A stretch of DNA of 64,000 nt from Symbiodinium natans (GCA_905221605.1 CAJNDS010002749.1:181501-245500); one strand, 5' to 3'; counted from the first letter of the stretch, positions 31,539-41,394 are shown. The notes: generated by a model from the sequence alone, not told the origin. Made by a program: numbers and translations.

Positions 31539-32489
31539 TTAACTAAAGGCGAAGTAAGGCACTTTCGGAGACCAAAACCCAAGGCCCCAAGCTGCGAGCC
31601 CCACCGTTGGGATTTCATGGGTGGAGAGCACGGACTGCGACAAGTTCCGCTCACCCGTGATCTGCTTGTTGACCAGTGCGATGACGGTTCCTTGTGCCCT
31701 TTCGCGCATCCCGAGCACGAAGCTCATGCTTGCGATGGACCACATGTTCCCGGCAAGCGCACTGGTCTGGGTGTCCTCGTAGCAGGCGTTGAGGTTCTCG
31801 CTCGCCTCGATGGCTCGGCCCAGGAAGCTGTTCGGGTGCACCGTCGCGTGCTCGATTGCCTTGGCAAAGTTGGTGAGCGTCGCCTGGGTCGTGCGGTTCT
31901 CGGGGTCCCCATCCCAAAAGCCGGCCCAAAGCAGCGCATGCTGAAGAGTCTTGGTCAGGTCCACTAGCCAGCTCCGCAGAAAGGAGAGTGCTTGGTATCG
32001 ACGGACCGTTTCGCCAGCCACATCAAAGGACGCTACAGCATCTCTGGAAACGCGGAGGGTTTTCACCAATTCGTTTCCTATCGCGAAAATGTCGCTGACA
32101 CTGTCCGCGCACGTCTTGTTCGGAAGGGCCGGGTAGTAGTCGAGAAGCCAGTCGGCTTTCGGTTGCTTGCCTTCGCATGCCAGGGTGAGAGAGTTCATGA
32201 GGTCCCCCAGCTGCTGGTGGCAAGTGGTTGCGCCGGCACTCTGCCAGTCCTCCCTAATACTGGCAACCCGCTCTCTAAGCGTCTCCTCCTGTGCTACTGC
32301 ATCGCCTGTATCGCTGGGGGGTTCTTCCCTGGTGGCCTCAGCCGTGTTCTGCGCCAGCAGGGTCCTCAGGAGCTCCTGAAGTTCCTCGGGCGAGCTCGCC
32401 GGGTGCTCCTCCCACGGCCAAGCCTGATCGCTCTTCGAACGGATCCCGGCTGCAAGGGCGATGACAAGGAAGCCCACGAACCGCACCAT
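31539..32489 (-). CDS. Secreted protein, uninterrupted gene, unrecognised
   Basis: A 316-codon reading frame with a Met followed by a hydrophobic signal peptide (VRFVGFLVIALAAG). The mature part is acidic and helical. It has cysteines at conserved-looking spacing (ATTCHQQLGD, LTLACEGKQ, PNKTCADSVS, ENLNACYED) and N-glycosylation-type sites (NKT, NRT, NLS). It is one of only two sizeable genes in the window without a visible intron. It probably acts outside the cell or in the secretory route. No family was recognised. The C-terminus (VPYFAFS) follows a region close to a possible introner-like sequence upstream of 31540, so a downstream exon cannot be excluded. Confidence 0.72.
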   Translation of the reverse strand: MVRFVGFLVIALAAGIRSKSDQAWPWEEHPASSPEELQELLRTLLAQNTAEATREEPPSDTGDAVAQEETLRERVASIREDWQSAGATTCHQQLGDLMNSLTLACEGKQPKADWLLDYYPALPNKTCADSVSDIFAIGNELVKTLRVSRDAVASFDVAGETVRRYQALSFLRSWLVDLTKTLQHALLWAGFWDGDPENRTTQATLTNFAKAIEHATVHPNSFLGRAIEASENLNACYEDTQTSALAGNMWSIASMSFVLGMRERAQGTVIALVNKQITGERNLSQSVLSTHEIPTVGLAAWGLGFWSPKVPYFAFS

Positions 32490-32599
32490 CGCGCCAGGAT
32501 CCTACATGGAACTTTAAGTAAATTCACCAGAAAACGCTGGGTCGCTGCAAGCGCCAGGCATACAGGTCTGCAGGACATGAAGTAAGAGCTTCCGGCAAA

Positions 32600-33540
32600 G
32601 AAACAAAAGCAACAACAAGGGTTTAGGGCTTTAGGGCTTAGGTTTTGGGGTTACCCTTTGTTTGGCGGCCCCTTGGAAAGCACCCCTTTATCAAGTAACC
32701 CTCACATAGTACCCCTTACTTTGAGAATCCACGAACCCTTTCGGGGTTGAGACTCTAGGACTTTAGGGTTTAGGGTCTTCATCTACAAGCACCTGGAAGC
32801 CCTGAATCCTCAGAAAACAGAGGGAAGTTCCAAGGGTCAACACCAGAACAGCCCAGCTGCTCGCCCCAGGCACACGAAAAGCAAAACACAAGATGCGAAG
32901 AAACACGGGGTGACCTGCCTGACCGGGAGCCCTTAACTGCTACGCATTCGGAAAGACTGCCGGGATTTGACTTGGAATGCGGACAGAGCATGCCTTGTCT
33001 TTGCCATGGCAGACGTCCTGCAATCAAAACCCTTTTTGAACCCTAAACCCTAAACCCTAAACCCTCGAACTGCAAAGCAAGCTGCTTTGGGCGCAAGGAG
33101 CTTGGCTTCACCTCAGCCTCGGCTTGCAAAAGCAAGACCCAACGCAAGGCAACTGCGTGTTGCCCCCCGGTTTAGGGTTTAGAGTATATGGATGACATAT
33201 AGACGCGTGCAAAGCATGGTGCCTCGAATGCATGCTGAATAGGATATTGATCTGAGGAAGCAGCTGTGGAATTTGGATTTTTGGGATCTTGCTGATCACG
33301 CCAGGTCGCCTGATGTCACAGGTCCATGGAGGCAGCACCACGGGGCGACAGCTGGTGGAGCTCCCGTAAAAACGTTGGCGCAACCTCCAATATGAACTGT
33401 ATCGGAAACACAACTGCATGATGCTTTGGGCCCAACATATTGAGCACGCAGGGAGTATTTCTAGGTCAAGCTCGTGACTGATTTTCATCAGATGCTATTC
33501 TCTTCTTTGTGCTACGCGTCCCGGCTGCTGCTTTCAGCTG
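32600..33540. other. No supported gene
   Basis: Contains short TTTAGGG and CCCTAAA units (32622-32650, 32764-32776, 33038-33065, 33171-33182). Two minus-strand open frames (32779-33027 and 33108-33488) have no recognisable features. Probably spacer between two minus-strand genes. Confidence 0.5.
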
Positions 33541-33541
33541 C

Positions 33542-34861
33542 TCAGGGTGACGCCAAGCCAGAGATGGCTTCGTTGGTGCCGGCGCCGCTTCCCAAATCTG
33601 CCGTCCACACGTAGGAGAAGGTGACGTCATCAGTGGAGCAGTACAAGTCGAACTTTGGAATAGCATTGTTGGCACTGCCCCACTGTATGGTCTTGACCTT
33701 CGTCACGCCATTTGGTTGGTTCAACTTGTATGTCACGCTCTTTCCGACTTTGGCGCCAGAGCACGTGACCCACTTGGTGCTGGTGTCCATATCAAACGCA
33801 CCATCTGGAGATGAGCGCTCACAATCGGAGGTAGCAGTTCCCATGCCTGCCCCTGAGATCATTTGGTCTCCGCTGTAGAGCTCGATCTCGAAAATGTGCG
33901 CTTCCCAATCTTTGTTCTCGGATGCTATCTCCAGCTTCCAAGACGAACAGACAGGCGAAACCGTGGGGGCAGGAGTGGTTGGTACTGGGGGAGGATCAAG
34001 GCCAGATACGGCTTCGTTGGTGCCAGCGCCGCTTCCCAAATCTGCCGTCCACACGTAGGAGAAGGTGACGTCATCAGTCGAGCAGTACAAGTCGAACTTT
34101 GGAATAGCATTGTTGGCACTGCCCCACTGTATGGTCTTGACCTTCGTCACGCCATTTGGGTGGTGCAATTTGTATGTCACGCTCTTTCCGACTTTGGCGC
34201 CAGAGCACGTGACCCACTTGGTGCTGGTGTCCATATCAAACGCACCATCTGGAGATGAGCGCTCACAATCGGAGGTAGCAGTTCCCATGCCTGCCCCAGA
34301 GATCATTTGGTCTCCGCTGTAGAGCTCGATCTCGAAAATGTGCGCTTCCCAATCTTTGTTCTCGGATGCTATCTCCAGTTTCCAAGACGAACAGACAGGC
34401 GCAACCGTGGGGGCAGGAGTGGTTGGTACTGGGGGAGGATCAAGGCCAGATACGGCTTCGTTGGTGCCAGCGCCGCTTCCCAAATCTGCCGTCCACACGT
34501 AGGAGAAGGTGACGTCATCAGTCGAGCAGTACAAGTCGAACTTTGGAATGGCGTTATTAGCGGCGCCCCACTGTGTCGTCTTAACCTTCGTCACGCCATT
34601 TGGTTGGTTCAACTTGTATGTCACGCTCTTTCCGACCTTGGCGCCAGAGCACGTGACCCAGCTGGTGCTGGTGTCCCCATCGAACGCACCATCTGAAGAC
34701 GAGCGCTCACAGTCGGAGGTAGCCGTTCCCATGCCTGACCCTGAGACCATTTGGTCTCCACTGTAGAGCTCAATCTCATAAATGTACGCTTCCCAATCTT
34801 TGTTCTCGGACGCTATCTCCAACTTCCAAGATGAGCAAACAGGAGCCACGCCCGCCTGCAA
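33542..34861 (-). CDS. Extracellular protein with three tandem discoidin-like domains
   Basis: A single open frame of 439 codons holding three near-identical units of about 148 residues. Each runs PVCSSWKLEIASENKDWEA, then EIELYSGDQM, DCERSSPDGAFD, TKWVTCSGAKVGKS, then VTYKLNQPNGVTKVKT, and ends SYVWTADLGSGAGTNEA. Units are linked by a Pro-rich hinge (PPPVPTTPAPTV). The unit resembles the F5/8-type (discoidin) fold: a strand with a tryptophan, a D...T.W core and a conserved Cys pair. That suggests carbohydrate or surface binding; this is an inference. The upstream exon with a signal peptide is not seen: the frame is open to a GCAG at a family-6 element (34860-34977). A single-unit paralogue with three introns lies at 41997-42985. 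The domains here are intron-free. Confidence 0.8.
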   Translation of the reverse strand: MQAGVAPVCSSWKLEIASENKDWEAYIYEIELYSGDQMVSGSGMGTATSDCERSSSDGAFDGDTSTSWVTCSGAKVGKSVTYKLNQPNGVTKVKTTQWGAANNAIPKFDLYCSTDDVTFSYVWTADLGSGAGTNEAVSGLDPPPVPTTPAPTVAPVCSSWKLEIASENKDWEAHIFEIELYSGDQMISGAGMGTATSDCERSSPDGAFDMDTSTKWVTCSGAKVGKSVTYKLHHPNGVTKVKTIQWGSANNAIPKFDLYCSTDDVTFSYVWTADLGSGAGTNEAVSGLDPPPVPTTPAPTVSPVCSSWKLEIASENKDWEAHIFEIELYSGDQMISGAGMGTATSDCERSSPDGAFDMDTSTKWVTCSGAKVGKSVTYKLNQPNGVTKVKTIQWGSANNAIPKFDLYCSTDDVTFSYVWTADLGSGAGTNEAISGLASP

Positions 34862-34978
34862 GGTGGGGCCCCCTAGTTATAAGTAGAGTTATAAGAGCCC
34901 TAAATTGGGTTATAAGGATCCTGAATTAGGTTATAAGTCCCTTAACTACAGTTAGTATAGTAAGGGGGCCCCACCTTG
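34860..34978. mobile_element. Family-6 palindromic element at an exon edge
   Basis: The inverted ends CAAGGTGGGGCCCCCT and AGGGGGCCCCACCTTG match perfectly over 16 bases. The interior carries TTATAAG words in both orientations. On the minus strand its end reads CACCTTGCAG|GCGGGC, so it may supply the splice acceptor of the triple-domain gene. Confidence 0.85.
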
Positions 34979-35058
34979 TGTCAGCCAAAGAAATGGAGAT
35001 GCTGCACAACCCAAGAACCCATAGATGCACTGAACAACGGCTTCCCAAAACAACCTCT

Positions 35059-35330
35059 CTATTTCCTGAGCTTTCTAGATGCAAAATCCTGGGCTTTCTT
35101 GGCATCTTTCACAAGTCGCACCGTCGTGGTGGTAGTCGTTGTGGTTGCCGACAGGCTCATCGTCGTTGTAAAACCTTTCGCGTGAACTTCTGCCAAGGCA
35201 GCAGGACGAAGGCGCCATTTCAACTCGCCTGACTCAAGGGTTTCTGTTTCATGGTGTTTCTGCTGCATGATCTGAGGCTTGCGCACGCGATCCATGTCTT
35301 CACGGGATTTAGGGTTTAGGGGTTTAGGGT
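35059..35330 (-). CDS. 3' exon of an unrecognised gene with Thr-rich tail
   Basis: The minus strand reads SREDMDRVRKPQIMQQ, LKWRLRPAALAEVHAKG, then a run of eight threonines and VRLVKDAKKAQDFASRKLRK to a stop at 35059. The upstream edge meets TTTAGGG units at 35308-35335, so earlier exons lie beyond. The tail (Thr-run then a lysine-rich helix) parallels the end of the discoidin-like gene at 41997. The next gene begins within about 200 bases, which fits a tightly packed unidirectional array. Confidence 0.6.
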
Positions 35331-35389
35331 TGAGAGGGCTCCCCTGGACTGAAGCCTTGATCATTGATTGTTTTTTGCGCATGTTGCTG

Positions 35390-36100
35390 CTTGCGAGTGG
35401 TGTTCGTTGGGATTGTCTTTTTTTGCGATCGGGGTGGCGGGGGGACCTCTTTGGGGATTCCTTGGCACAAGGGTCGTTAGGCTTGTCCAGGATCCTCTCT
35501 TACCGACACGCTAGGCATTCTTTTCAACTTCTCGAACGTGTTAACCGTTTCAGAAATTCTAGAACTTTAGAGAAAGTGTGGAACATCCACACATTTCCGA
35601 ACTCTCATGAGCACAAGAACTTCCAGAACTTTTTAAAGACCATCCTAAGCTCTACATTCTGATAACAGAACAGTTTTAACCGATCCTCGCGATCCCTAGG
35701 CCGAGGGGGTGGAGAAACTTCGGAAGCTTCTTAAATCAGAGCTTGTAGAACTTCTAGTGCCTCTTGAAACTTTTAACTTTGGCACCCCCCGGATCTACCA
35801 AAAAACTACGAGCTCATATCGGCGCATGGGCTTCTGGAAGCTTTTTGCCACAAGCTCTGTTATATATTATACTATGTTATGTTACATTATATGATATCAC
35901 ATCATATCACATTATATATTCCATTATTATATATTCCATTATTATATATTATATATTATATATTATATATTATATCTTATATCTTATATACTATACATGG
36001 CATCCTGAAGGGTGCGAGGGGCTCTGAGGCTACTGGCTAAGGGGCGGACTTGGTTTCGCGGATGACCGGAAGCTTGGAATTTAGACACAGTGCCTTGGGG
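35390..36100. other. No gene; AT-rich repeat
   Basis: AT-rich sequence ending in a TTATATA/CATTATATATTC repeat at about 35865-35995. Two plus-strand frames here have no features. Confidence 0.55.
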
Positions 36101-36210
36101 ACCAAATGAACCCCAAAAATTGGGTTCCTATAAGCTATACTACTGTACTATAATCTCTATTAAGGTATATGAACCATAAACGCTTTTAAGGTTCATTTAG
36201 TCCTTACGAT
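36093..36210. mobile_element. Family-1 element, decayed right end
   Basis: Starts CCTTGGGGACCAAATGAACC and carries the shared interior (GGTTCCTATAAGCTATACTA, GTATATGAACCATAAACGC). It ends TTCATTTAGTCCTTACGA, a mutated inverted repeat. Confidence 0.78.
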
Positions 36211-36677
36211 GTTCTGCCACCCATGTGGCCCCCTTTTTTGTTTCTTGTGCGCTCTCATTGTGAGTGGGGAGGGGAGAGAGGGGAGTCTCTCCAGACGTTA
36301 TTCTTATGATTGCGTAACCCTCCGAACCCTTTAATCTACGTTGATTATTTGCTATATTGCTACTATTTTTGATATTCCCAAACCCTAAACCCTAAACCCT
36401 AACCAACCTTTTTTGCACGATGGCAGCTCTGCCCCCCGGGAGCTCTCATTAGCACTTGCAAGGTTCATGCAGGGCTCAAAAAGTGAGCCCACAGAGAAGG
36501 CATTGCTTAGCCTTGAGAACTTCTAGGATTTGTAGAGAAAACTTGTTAAAGCTTCTTTAGAACTTACAGATAAATCGTTTTTGAACTACCTTCCGGACTG
36601 TCTCTACGTTTAGAACTTCCAATCCCCTTTGCTACGACATTCCCACCAGCCCCACATGCAACCAACCCCATTTTCCA

Positions 36678-38482
36678 TTATTTTTCCCTTAGGCAGCTGC
36701 TTTGCTTCACCTTTCTCAGTTTTTCCACTTGTTGCAATTGCCTGTCTCTTGGGATCCCTTTCAGGGGCCGCGCGCCTGTAAAGAAATCCTTGAGGTCTGC
36801 TTTCGCACCGATGCTTGCTGCAATGTAGTAGTTCTCCATGGCGGTCTCGTAGTCGCCTTTTCCATCGGGAGCGCGGACCAGCAGACCGCGCAAAGAGCCA
36901 AAGAACCCCTTCAACCACTCCACGCCGCCACAGTTCCGGAAGAGGAAAGAGTTGAGTCCTGAACGTCAGGATACTGCACATGCTACTCTACAGCTAGCAA
37001 AGTACAGTAGGCCTAACGACGGGGTTGGTCGGCTTTCTCGACTGCAAATCCCGCCAAGTACTGTAGGCCCAAGGATGGTCAGGGTTCTCGGGCCGAGAAC
37101 CGGTGATCTGACTCTTTTGCTTTCCTTGTTTTTGGGGCGTCTTTCCCCGCTAGTCACTCTAGTCTTGCCGTGGACAATGGGGCATTGCCATTCTTCCAGG
37201 AACTTCGCAACTATTTCGGGGCACATTGCAACGGATCTCACCCAGTCCTGAATAGAGATTGTCAAGGCTGCTGTGGGAGGCCCAGGGAAGGAACTCCTGC
37301 ATGAAAACGTTGTCCAGGTTGTACCTTGGAGACCACATGAACCCTAAAACTGGGGTCATATACTCGGTACTACTATAATTCCTCTCAAACTCAAAGCATA
37401 TGAGCCACAAGCCCTTTTACTCTTTTCATAAACACTATAGTTCCTACTAAGGTATATGGGCCATAAACCCTTTTAGGGGTTCATTTGGTCCCCAAGGTAC
37501 TCAGGGTTGCTGACGTAGATCGCCAAGTTCTCTTCCATCATGGCCATGAACTCCTCCCGGTCCTTTCCTCGGATGGCTCTCAAGACCCTCTGAAAAAAGT
37601 TCCGTTTAGGGTTTAGGGTTTAGGGTTTAGGGTTTAGGGTTTAGGGTTTAGGGTTTAGGGTTTAGGGTTTAGGGTTTAGGGTTATTGCCCTCTTAAACCC
37701 AACAAGGAAACATATAAAAATGTCCCTTGTAAGGGTCTACCTAGCTTCCGAAGTAGTTGAACTCCACCGGCGGCGTGATGGCAACGGAGGTGAGACACCC
37801 GAAGATGTTGATGAAGCCCTGATTCACCCACCCAGAGCTCTGATAGCTCACTGACGTGTGGTAGTCCAACACCTTCCTGGGTTGGACTTCATTAGAGCCC
37901 TCCGAAAAAATACTTATGTATAGGCCCCCTTATAAACCCAAATAAGGAAGAACATAAGAATATTGATATCTAGGGCCCCTTTAAAACAAATAAGGAAGAA
38001 CATAAGACATGTCCCAAAAACCAAGCTAGCTTCGTGAAGACATTCGGGAACATGTAGTTTCTGAAGTTCTCGTAGAAGAAGACGTGATCAACCACCTGCC
38101 GACCCTGCAGGTGAAAGTCCAACATCTTCCTGAGGAAGTCAGGGCCAACTGCCTTGGTACCCCCAGTAGCCATATTTGAACATGGGTGCCCTTTTTGGGA
38201 TCGGCTACTCTAACATGGGAACTGTAGTAGGGGTACCCTATTTTGGGGTCTGGCTACTTTGCAAGGGAACCTTGAACCGAAAAAAAGAGGGAAAAAAACG
38301 CACCACTGGGCCACCCAAGCTGCGCAGCCCGCACGGGTGGCGTGAGCCAGGCCCCCAGCGTTCAGGTAGTTGATCTCGTTGGGAATCCTTCCTTCCAGCC
38401 GTGCATCCGGAGAGGTGTAGTACGTGGGAATCATTCCAACCACATCGTCGTAGATGTAGAGCATCTTCTCCAAGTTGGAAAC
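36678..38482 (-). CDS. Unrecognised protein, six exons with in-frame joins
   Basis: Exons on the minus strand: 38482-38324, 38152-38034, 37876-about 37746, about 37591-37501, 37324-37248 and 36958-36678 (stop). Joined sequence includes EKMLYIYDDVVGMIPTYYTS, EGRIPNEINYLNAGGLAHAT, PDFLRKMLDFHLQGRQVVDH, VFFYENFRNYMFPNVFTKVL, DYHTSVSYQSSGWVNQGFIN and EYNLDNVFMQEFLPWASHSS. It ends with ENYYIAASIGAKADLKDFFT and a lysine-rich tail. Four of the five junctions (all but the third) were confirmed by frame and by direct repeats at the splice sites (GCAG, GAAG, GTAC, TTCAGGACT). No signal peptide or membrane segment seen, and no family recognised. Exons at 38.9-39.7 kb on the same strand may be its 5' part. 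Confidence 0.78.
36959..37247 (-). other. GA-AG intron with 9-bp target duplication
   Basis: TTCAGGACT is present at both ends of this 289-nt intron. Splicing at TTCAG|GACTGG and TTCAG|GACTCA joins YSGLNSFLF in frame. It carries no obvious inverted-repeat element. Confidence 0.85.
37325..37500 (-). mobile_element. Family-1 introner (GT-AG, GTAC duplication)
   Basis: A 176-nt compound element with ends CTTGGGGACCAAATGAACCC and GGTTCATGTGGTCTCCAAG, flanked on both sides by GTAC. The donor GT comes from the duplicated GTAC. The join reads SNPEYNLDNV. An internal partial duplication of the core makes it longer than usual. Confidence 0.9.
37592..37745 (-). repeat. Intron with telomere-type array
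   Basis: TTTAGGG units fill about 37604-37682. The rest matches family-7 words (CCTAGCTTCCG side). The intron separates FNYFGS from RVLRAIRG. Exact splice sites not resolved. Confidence 0.7.
37877..38033 (-). mobile_element. Family-7 introner (GA-AG)
   Basis: A 157-nt intron with family-7 words twice (CTTATGTTCTTCCTTATTTG). GAAG flanks both splice sites. The join reads NVFTKVLDYHT. Confidence 0.82.
38153..38323 (-). mobile_element. Introner with CTTGG/CCAAG ends (GC-AG, GCAG duplication)
   Basis: GCAG is duplicated on both sides of CTTGGG ... CCAAG. Splicing at TGC|GCAGC and CCAAG|GCAGTT joins AGCAVGPDF. The ends match family 1; the interior differs, so it is a diverged or related element of 171 nt. 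Confidence 0.82.
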
Positions 38483-38529
38483 CTGATCTTAATAAGAAGC
38501 TAACAGGATGTCGCTGGATGTCATGAGCT

Positions 38530-38700
38530 ATCTGAAGCAGGGTTTATGTTGCTGTTATTGGTGAGTGTATATAAGGTTCCGTTTAATATAGGTGTGTGTT
38601 TGTATTGGGTGTCCCTTTTGGGGCTTTAGTTTTTCGCTTCTTGCTCGGACAGCTCTTCGGAGACTCCAGGGATACAAGAAATATAGACCCTACTTCATGT
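38530..38700 (+). mobile_element. Family-4 element, inverted relative to other copies
   Basis: Reads AGCAGGGTTTATGTTGCTG, GGTGAGTGTATATAAGG, GGGTGTCCCTTTTGGGG and ACAAGAAATATAG on the plus strand. The copies at 9085-9205 and 11910-12010 carry these words on the minus strand. Confidence 0.6.
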
Positions 38701-38899
38701 TGACCGGCTGCTCAAACCGCTCTAGCCGTTCAGCACTTCGGCTACATGTTCTTTTGTCACCACAGGTCAGCAGTTGCTACTGTGATTGGATGACATGGAA
38801 AGCAACAACAGGAAGAGCTGGTTGAATCCAATCGTATCTACCATGTCGGCATGTAAACAGGCAAGCAGCCTGTCTAAATCAATAGAAGCGTGTCTCTCT

Positions 38900-39735
38900 C
38901 TCTCTCTCTGTATGTGTGTCTTGCGTGCATGAAAACGCCACCCAGTCACAATGTCTTTCATGGCCGCCGTAGTCTTCGCATCATTCACCTAAACTCCCCT
39001 TAGAACCTTAATCAAAACAATATCTTTAGTATCCTCTTGGGTTTTATATAAACGAAAACACACAAAAAAAAATTCCCTAGGGGGATCTAGTCACATCTGG
39101 ATTGAATTCTGCAGACCGCGCGGTGTCTGCAATGACCAAGGCCAAGCGGGGGCCCTCGTACACCACCGCCTTACCTGGGAGACCAAACGAACCCTAAACC
39201 CTAAACCCTAAACCCTAAAAGTGGGGTCATATACTCGGTACTACTATCATTCCTACTAAAGTCTATGAGCCATAAGCCCTTTTAGGGCTCATTTGGTCCC
39301 CGAGGTACCAGAACCAGAGATGAAGGCCTTGTAGTCCTCCAGCTGCAGAACTTTCCACTCATCACCTAAGCAGGATGGCTTAGAAACTTTAAAGCTGCAT
39401 CTGGTCCCCAGCAACTCTGAGGCATCTAAGTCGTACACATTAATGGCAGAACGCAAAGAGAGCAACTCAACGGCGAAATGCAGATCTATATATAGGATGC
39501 ATTCCCGACTCTCGCTCATAGACCGCTGTGCGGTGAACTTGTCTGAGTTGGATTGTTGTGTTTTGATGTTGCTTTGAGCTGTTTTGCTTCTCTTTTTTTG
39601 GATCTTGACTCGGGAAGGCGCTTCCATGTTTGACGTCGAATCTTTGGGACGTTGCCCAATTATGCGCTGTTCCTCACCTTTCATGTCTGCCACGTGAGAC
39701 AGTGAAGTGTTTGAGGCCCTTTTCACATCACCCTA
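38900..39735 (-). CDS. Unrecognised protein, three exons with two introners
   Basis: Exon 39730-39309 reads KTAQSNIKTQQSNSDKF, LYIDLHFAVELLSLRSAINV, YDLDASELLGTRCSFKVSKP and WKVLQLEDYKAFISGSG. Exon 39174-39095 reads KAVVYEGPRLALVIADTA. Exon 38988-38910 reads NDAKTTAAMKDIVTGWRFHA. Both joins keep frame after removing a family-1 and a family-2 introner, giving SGSGKAVVYEG and NPDVNDAKTT. The upstream edge meets CCCTAAA units at 39732. It may be the 5' half of the gene at 36678-38482. No family recognised. Confidence 0.68.
38989..39094 (-). mobile_element. Family-2 introner (GT-AG, GTGA duplication)
   Basis: Carries CTCCCCTTAGAACCTTAA, ATCCTCTTGGGTTTTATATA and the CCCTAGGGGG end. GTGA occurs at both splice sites (GAT|GTGACTAG, TTTAG|GTGAATG). 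Length 106. Confidence 0.88.
39175..39308 (-). mobile_element. Family-1 introner with heptamer expansion
   Basis: A 134-nt GT-AG intron flanked by GTAC and GTAA. The inverted-repeat word GAACCCTAAA is followed by three further CCCTAAA units before the normal interior (GTGGGGTCATATACTCGG) resumes. That is direct evidence of array growth inside an introner. Confidence 0.88.
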
Positions 39736-39955
39736 AACCCTAAACCCTAGCGCTGCTGTAGGTTCAAGTTCGAGCGAGGCAGTCCTTTTGGACGAACATG
39801 TGATGCTTCCCTGCTAGGAAACGGCGGTCGTTTTTTTAAGAGGGAGCCGTTGGAACCACTGAGATGAAGTTCATATTCGCAAGGAATGCTGATCTCGCCA
39901 CAGCCAATGGCACCAGGAGGCAGGACCTCACAAGCCTTTCCTTCGGGGGTGGGGT

Positions 39956-40955
39956 TTATGATTTCCCATGCTCGGGGCGAAGAGCCATGACCCTAAACCC
40001 TGCTGCCAAGCTACATGTCGCTGCAGCAGTGGGTTCCGGAGTGGTGACGCAGACGAATTGCTTCTTGATGTCGCAGGACTGAGTCCCTTTAGGATACACC
40101 CAGTTGTACACCAATGCCGGGCCATTCGTAGCACAGGACCACCCAACCGACATCTGATCAGCTGGATCTGCGCTGGTGTAACTTTTACAAGTGGCACTCG
40201 ACTTCGTCTGGAAGTCTTTCTTCAGGCCCGTAACTTGATTGCTGCATCCAGTGCTGGTCACTGGGTTGTGAAAGGTCCCTGCCAGCAATGCGTGGCAATC
40301 GGTGGTCAGCACCTGCATTCAAGGAGCTGTGGCGGCCACAGCTCACGTGCTAGATCGTGCTACAGCATGCAGATTCAGTCGGTCAAACTTCTAAGAATGA
40401 CTGAGTCAAAGTGTGCAGACTTCATGTCCAAGCACATCGCAAATGTTTTAGTGGATCATGTAGCTCATGGCTACTACTGGAAATGAAATGCTTTTGAAAA
40501 ACGCGCAAAGAAGCCCACTCATTCTCCACCATTTGGGCTATGCTAGGTTCCGGCTCGTGCGTATTGACACCATGTCCCACCGTGAATCCCACCTCCTCTG
40601 TCCAATCCTTGTTGTAGTAGGTGGTCCGAGGTTGCAACGGCCAGTCGATCCGCCCCTCAGTGGGGGGCCAGGCCTGTGTAGATGCGCGGCGGCAGGGTGC
40701 CCCACCGCAGCCCGAACTATCCACCAACAAGGCCTTTGCGGCTTGACCTGCTTCTGCCGTGCAAATCGCATCTGCCCCCGCAATGCCACCGAGGTTCATG
40801 GAATGTGCCCTGGGAAGCAAAAGAGCTCCGAAGAAAATTGCCCTGTTTGAGAAGGAAGGACCCCCTAATGGGTATGGTTGTTGATCAAGTGATGCCGCGC
40901 TAGCCAGCCCGGCACCCAGTGAAAGCAATAAAGACATCCTACGTAGATCCCCCAT
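39956..40955 (-). CDS. Secreted DUF1554-like protein
   Basis: Start Met at 40955 (MGDLRRMSLLLSLGAGLAS), a signal peptide. The first exon carries FFGALLLPRAHSMNLGGIAG, then ADAICTAEAGQAAKALLVD and TYYNKDWTEEVGFT. An intron of about 256 nt (40313-40568) joins TVGHG to VLTTDCHALLAG. The second exon continues STGCSNQVTGLKKDFQ, SSATCKSYTSADPADQMSVG and FVCVTTPEP. The pattern (N-GGxxGADxxCxxEA ... KALL ... WxxP.T.YY ... TGL..D....C..W/YTS ... CD...FxCV) matches the DUF1554 type of lectin-like module known from Leptospira and some protists. It is likely extracellular. The 3' boundary is uncertain because the frame runs into a single TTTAGGG unit near 39992. Confidence 0.72.
40313..40568 (-). other. 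Intron of the DUF1554-like gene
   Basis: Proposed splice sites GGT|GTCAATAC and GCAG|GTGCTG (GT-AG), 256 nt, phase 0. The join restores the module between its TYYNKDW and CSNQVTGL parts. Inferred from frame and family pattern. Confidence 0.6.
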
Positions 40956-41148
40956 GTCCGCGAGGGGGGGGGGGGTTGAAAAGTGCAATCCGCATTTTCG
41001 GACGTCGTTTCAGCATGCCTCAAAGGAAAAATGCAATTGAGAACTTCCCAACGTCAGAGGGTGAAAATGGGTGAAAGTGCTACAGCCAGCATGTCGGCAC
41101 GGCCCAGCCTTGCTTCCAAGATGAAATATTCTCTTGTTTCCTCGCGCG

Positions 41149-41277
41149 GTTCAATTCGCAACCAGTTGCGGATTGAACCTTGCGCACGCCCCATCATTTC
41201 CAACATGAGTTCTTCTCTTGTTTATGCATGTTTCTGCACAGGGTTCAATTCGCAACCAGTTGCGGATTGAACCTTGT
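41149..41277. repeat. Duplicated hairpin
   Basis: The palindrome GGTTCAATTCGCAAC / GTTGCGGATTGAACC (two mid bases, one mismatch) occurs twice, at about 41149-41182 and 41240-41275, each followed by CTTG(C/T)GCA. Confidence 0.88.
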
Positions 41278-41394
41278 GCAAATTCGTTTAAGGCAGTTAT
41301 GTGACAGCTTTCAAGTTCCAGACCAGCAAAAGCCCAGTGGATGCTTCAGTGACATTTGATCTCCATTTTTGAGGCCTGCCAACAAGTTTTGGCG

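Noticed and set aside
33621-34766. Repeated plus-strand open frames of 85-131 codons in the triple-domain gene
   Set aside because: They recur identically in each unit because they are the complement of the minus-strand domain.
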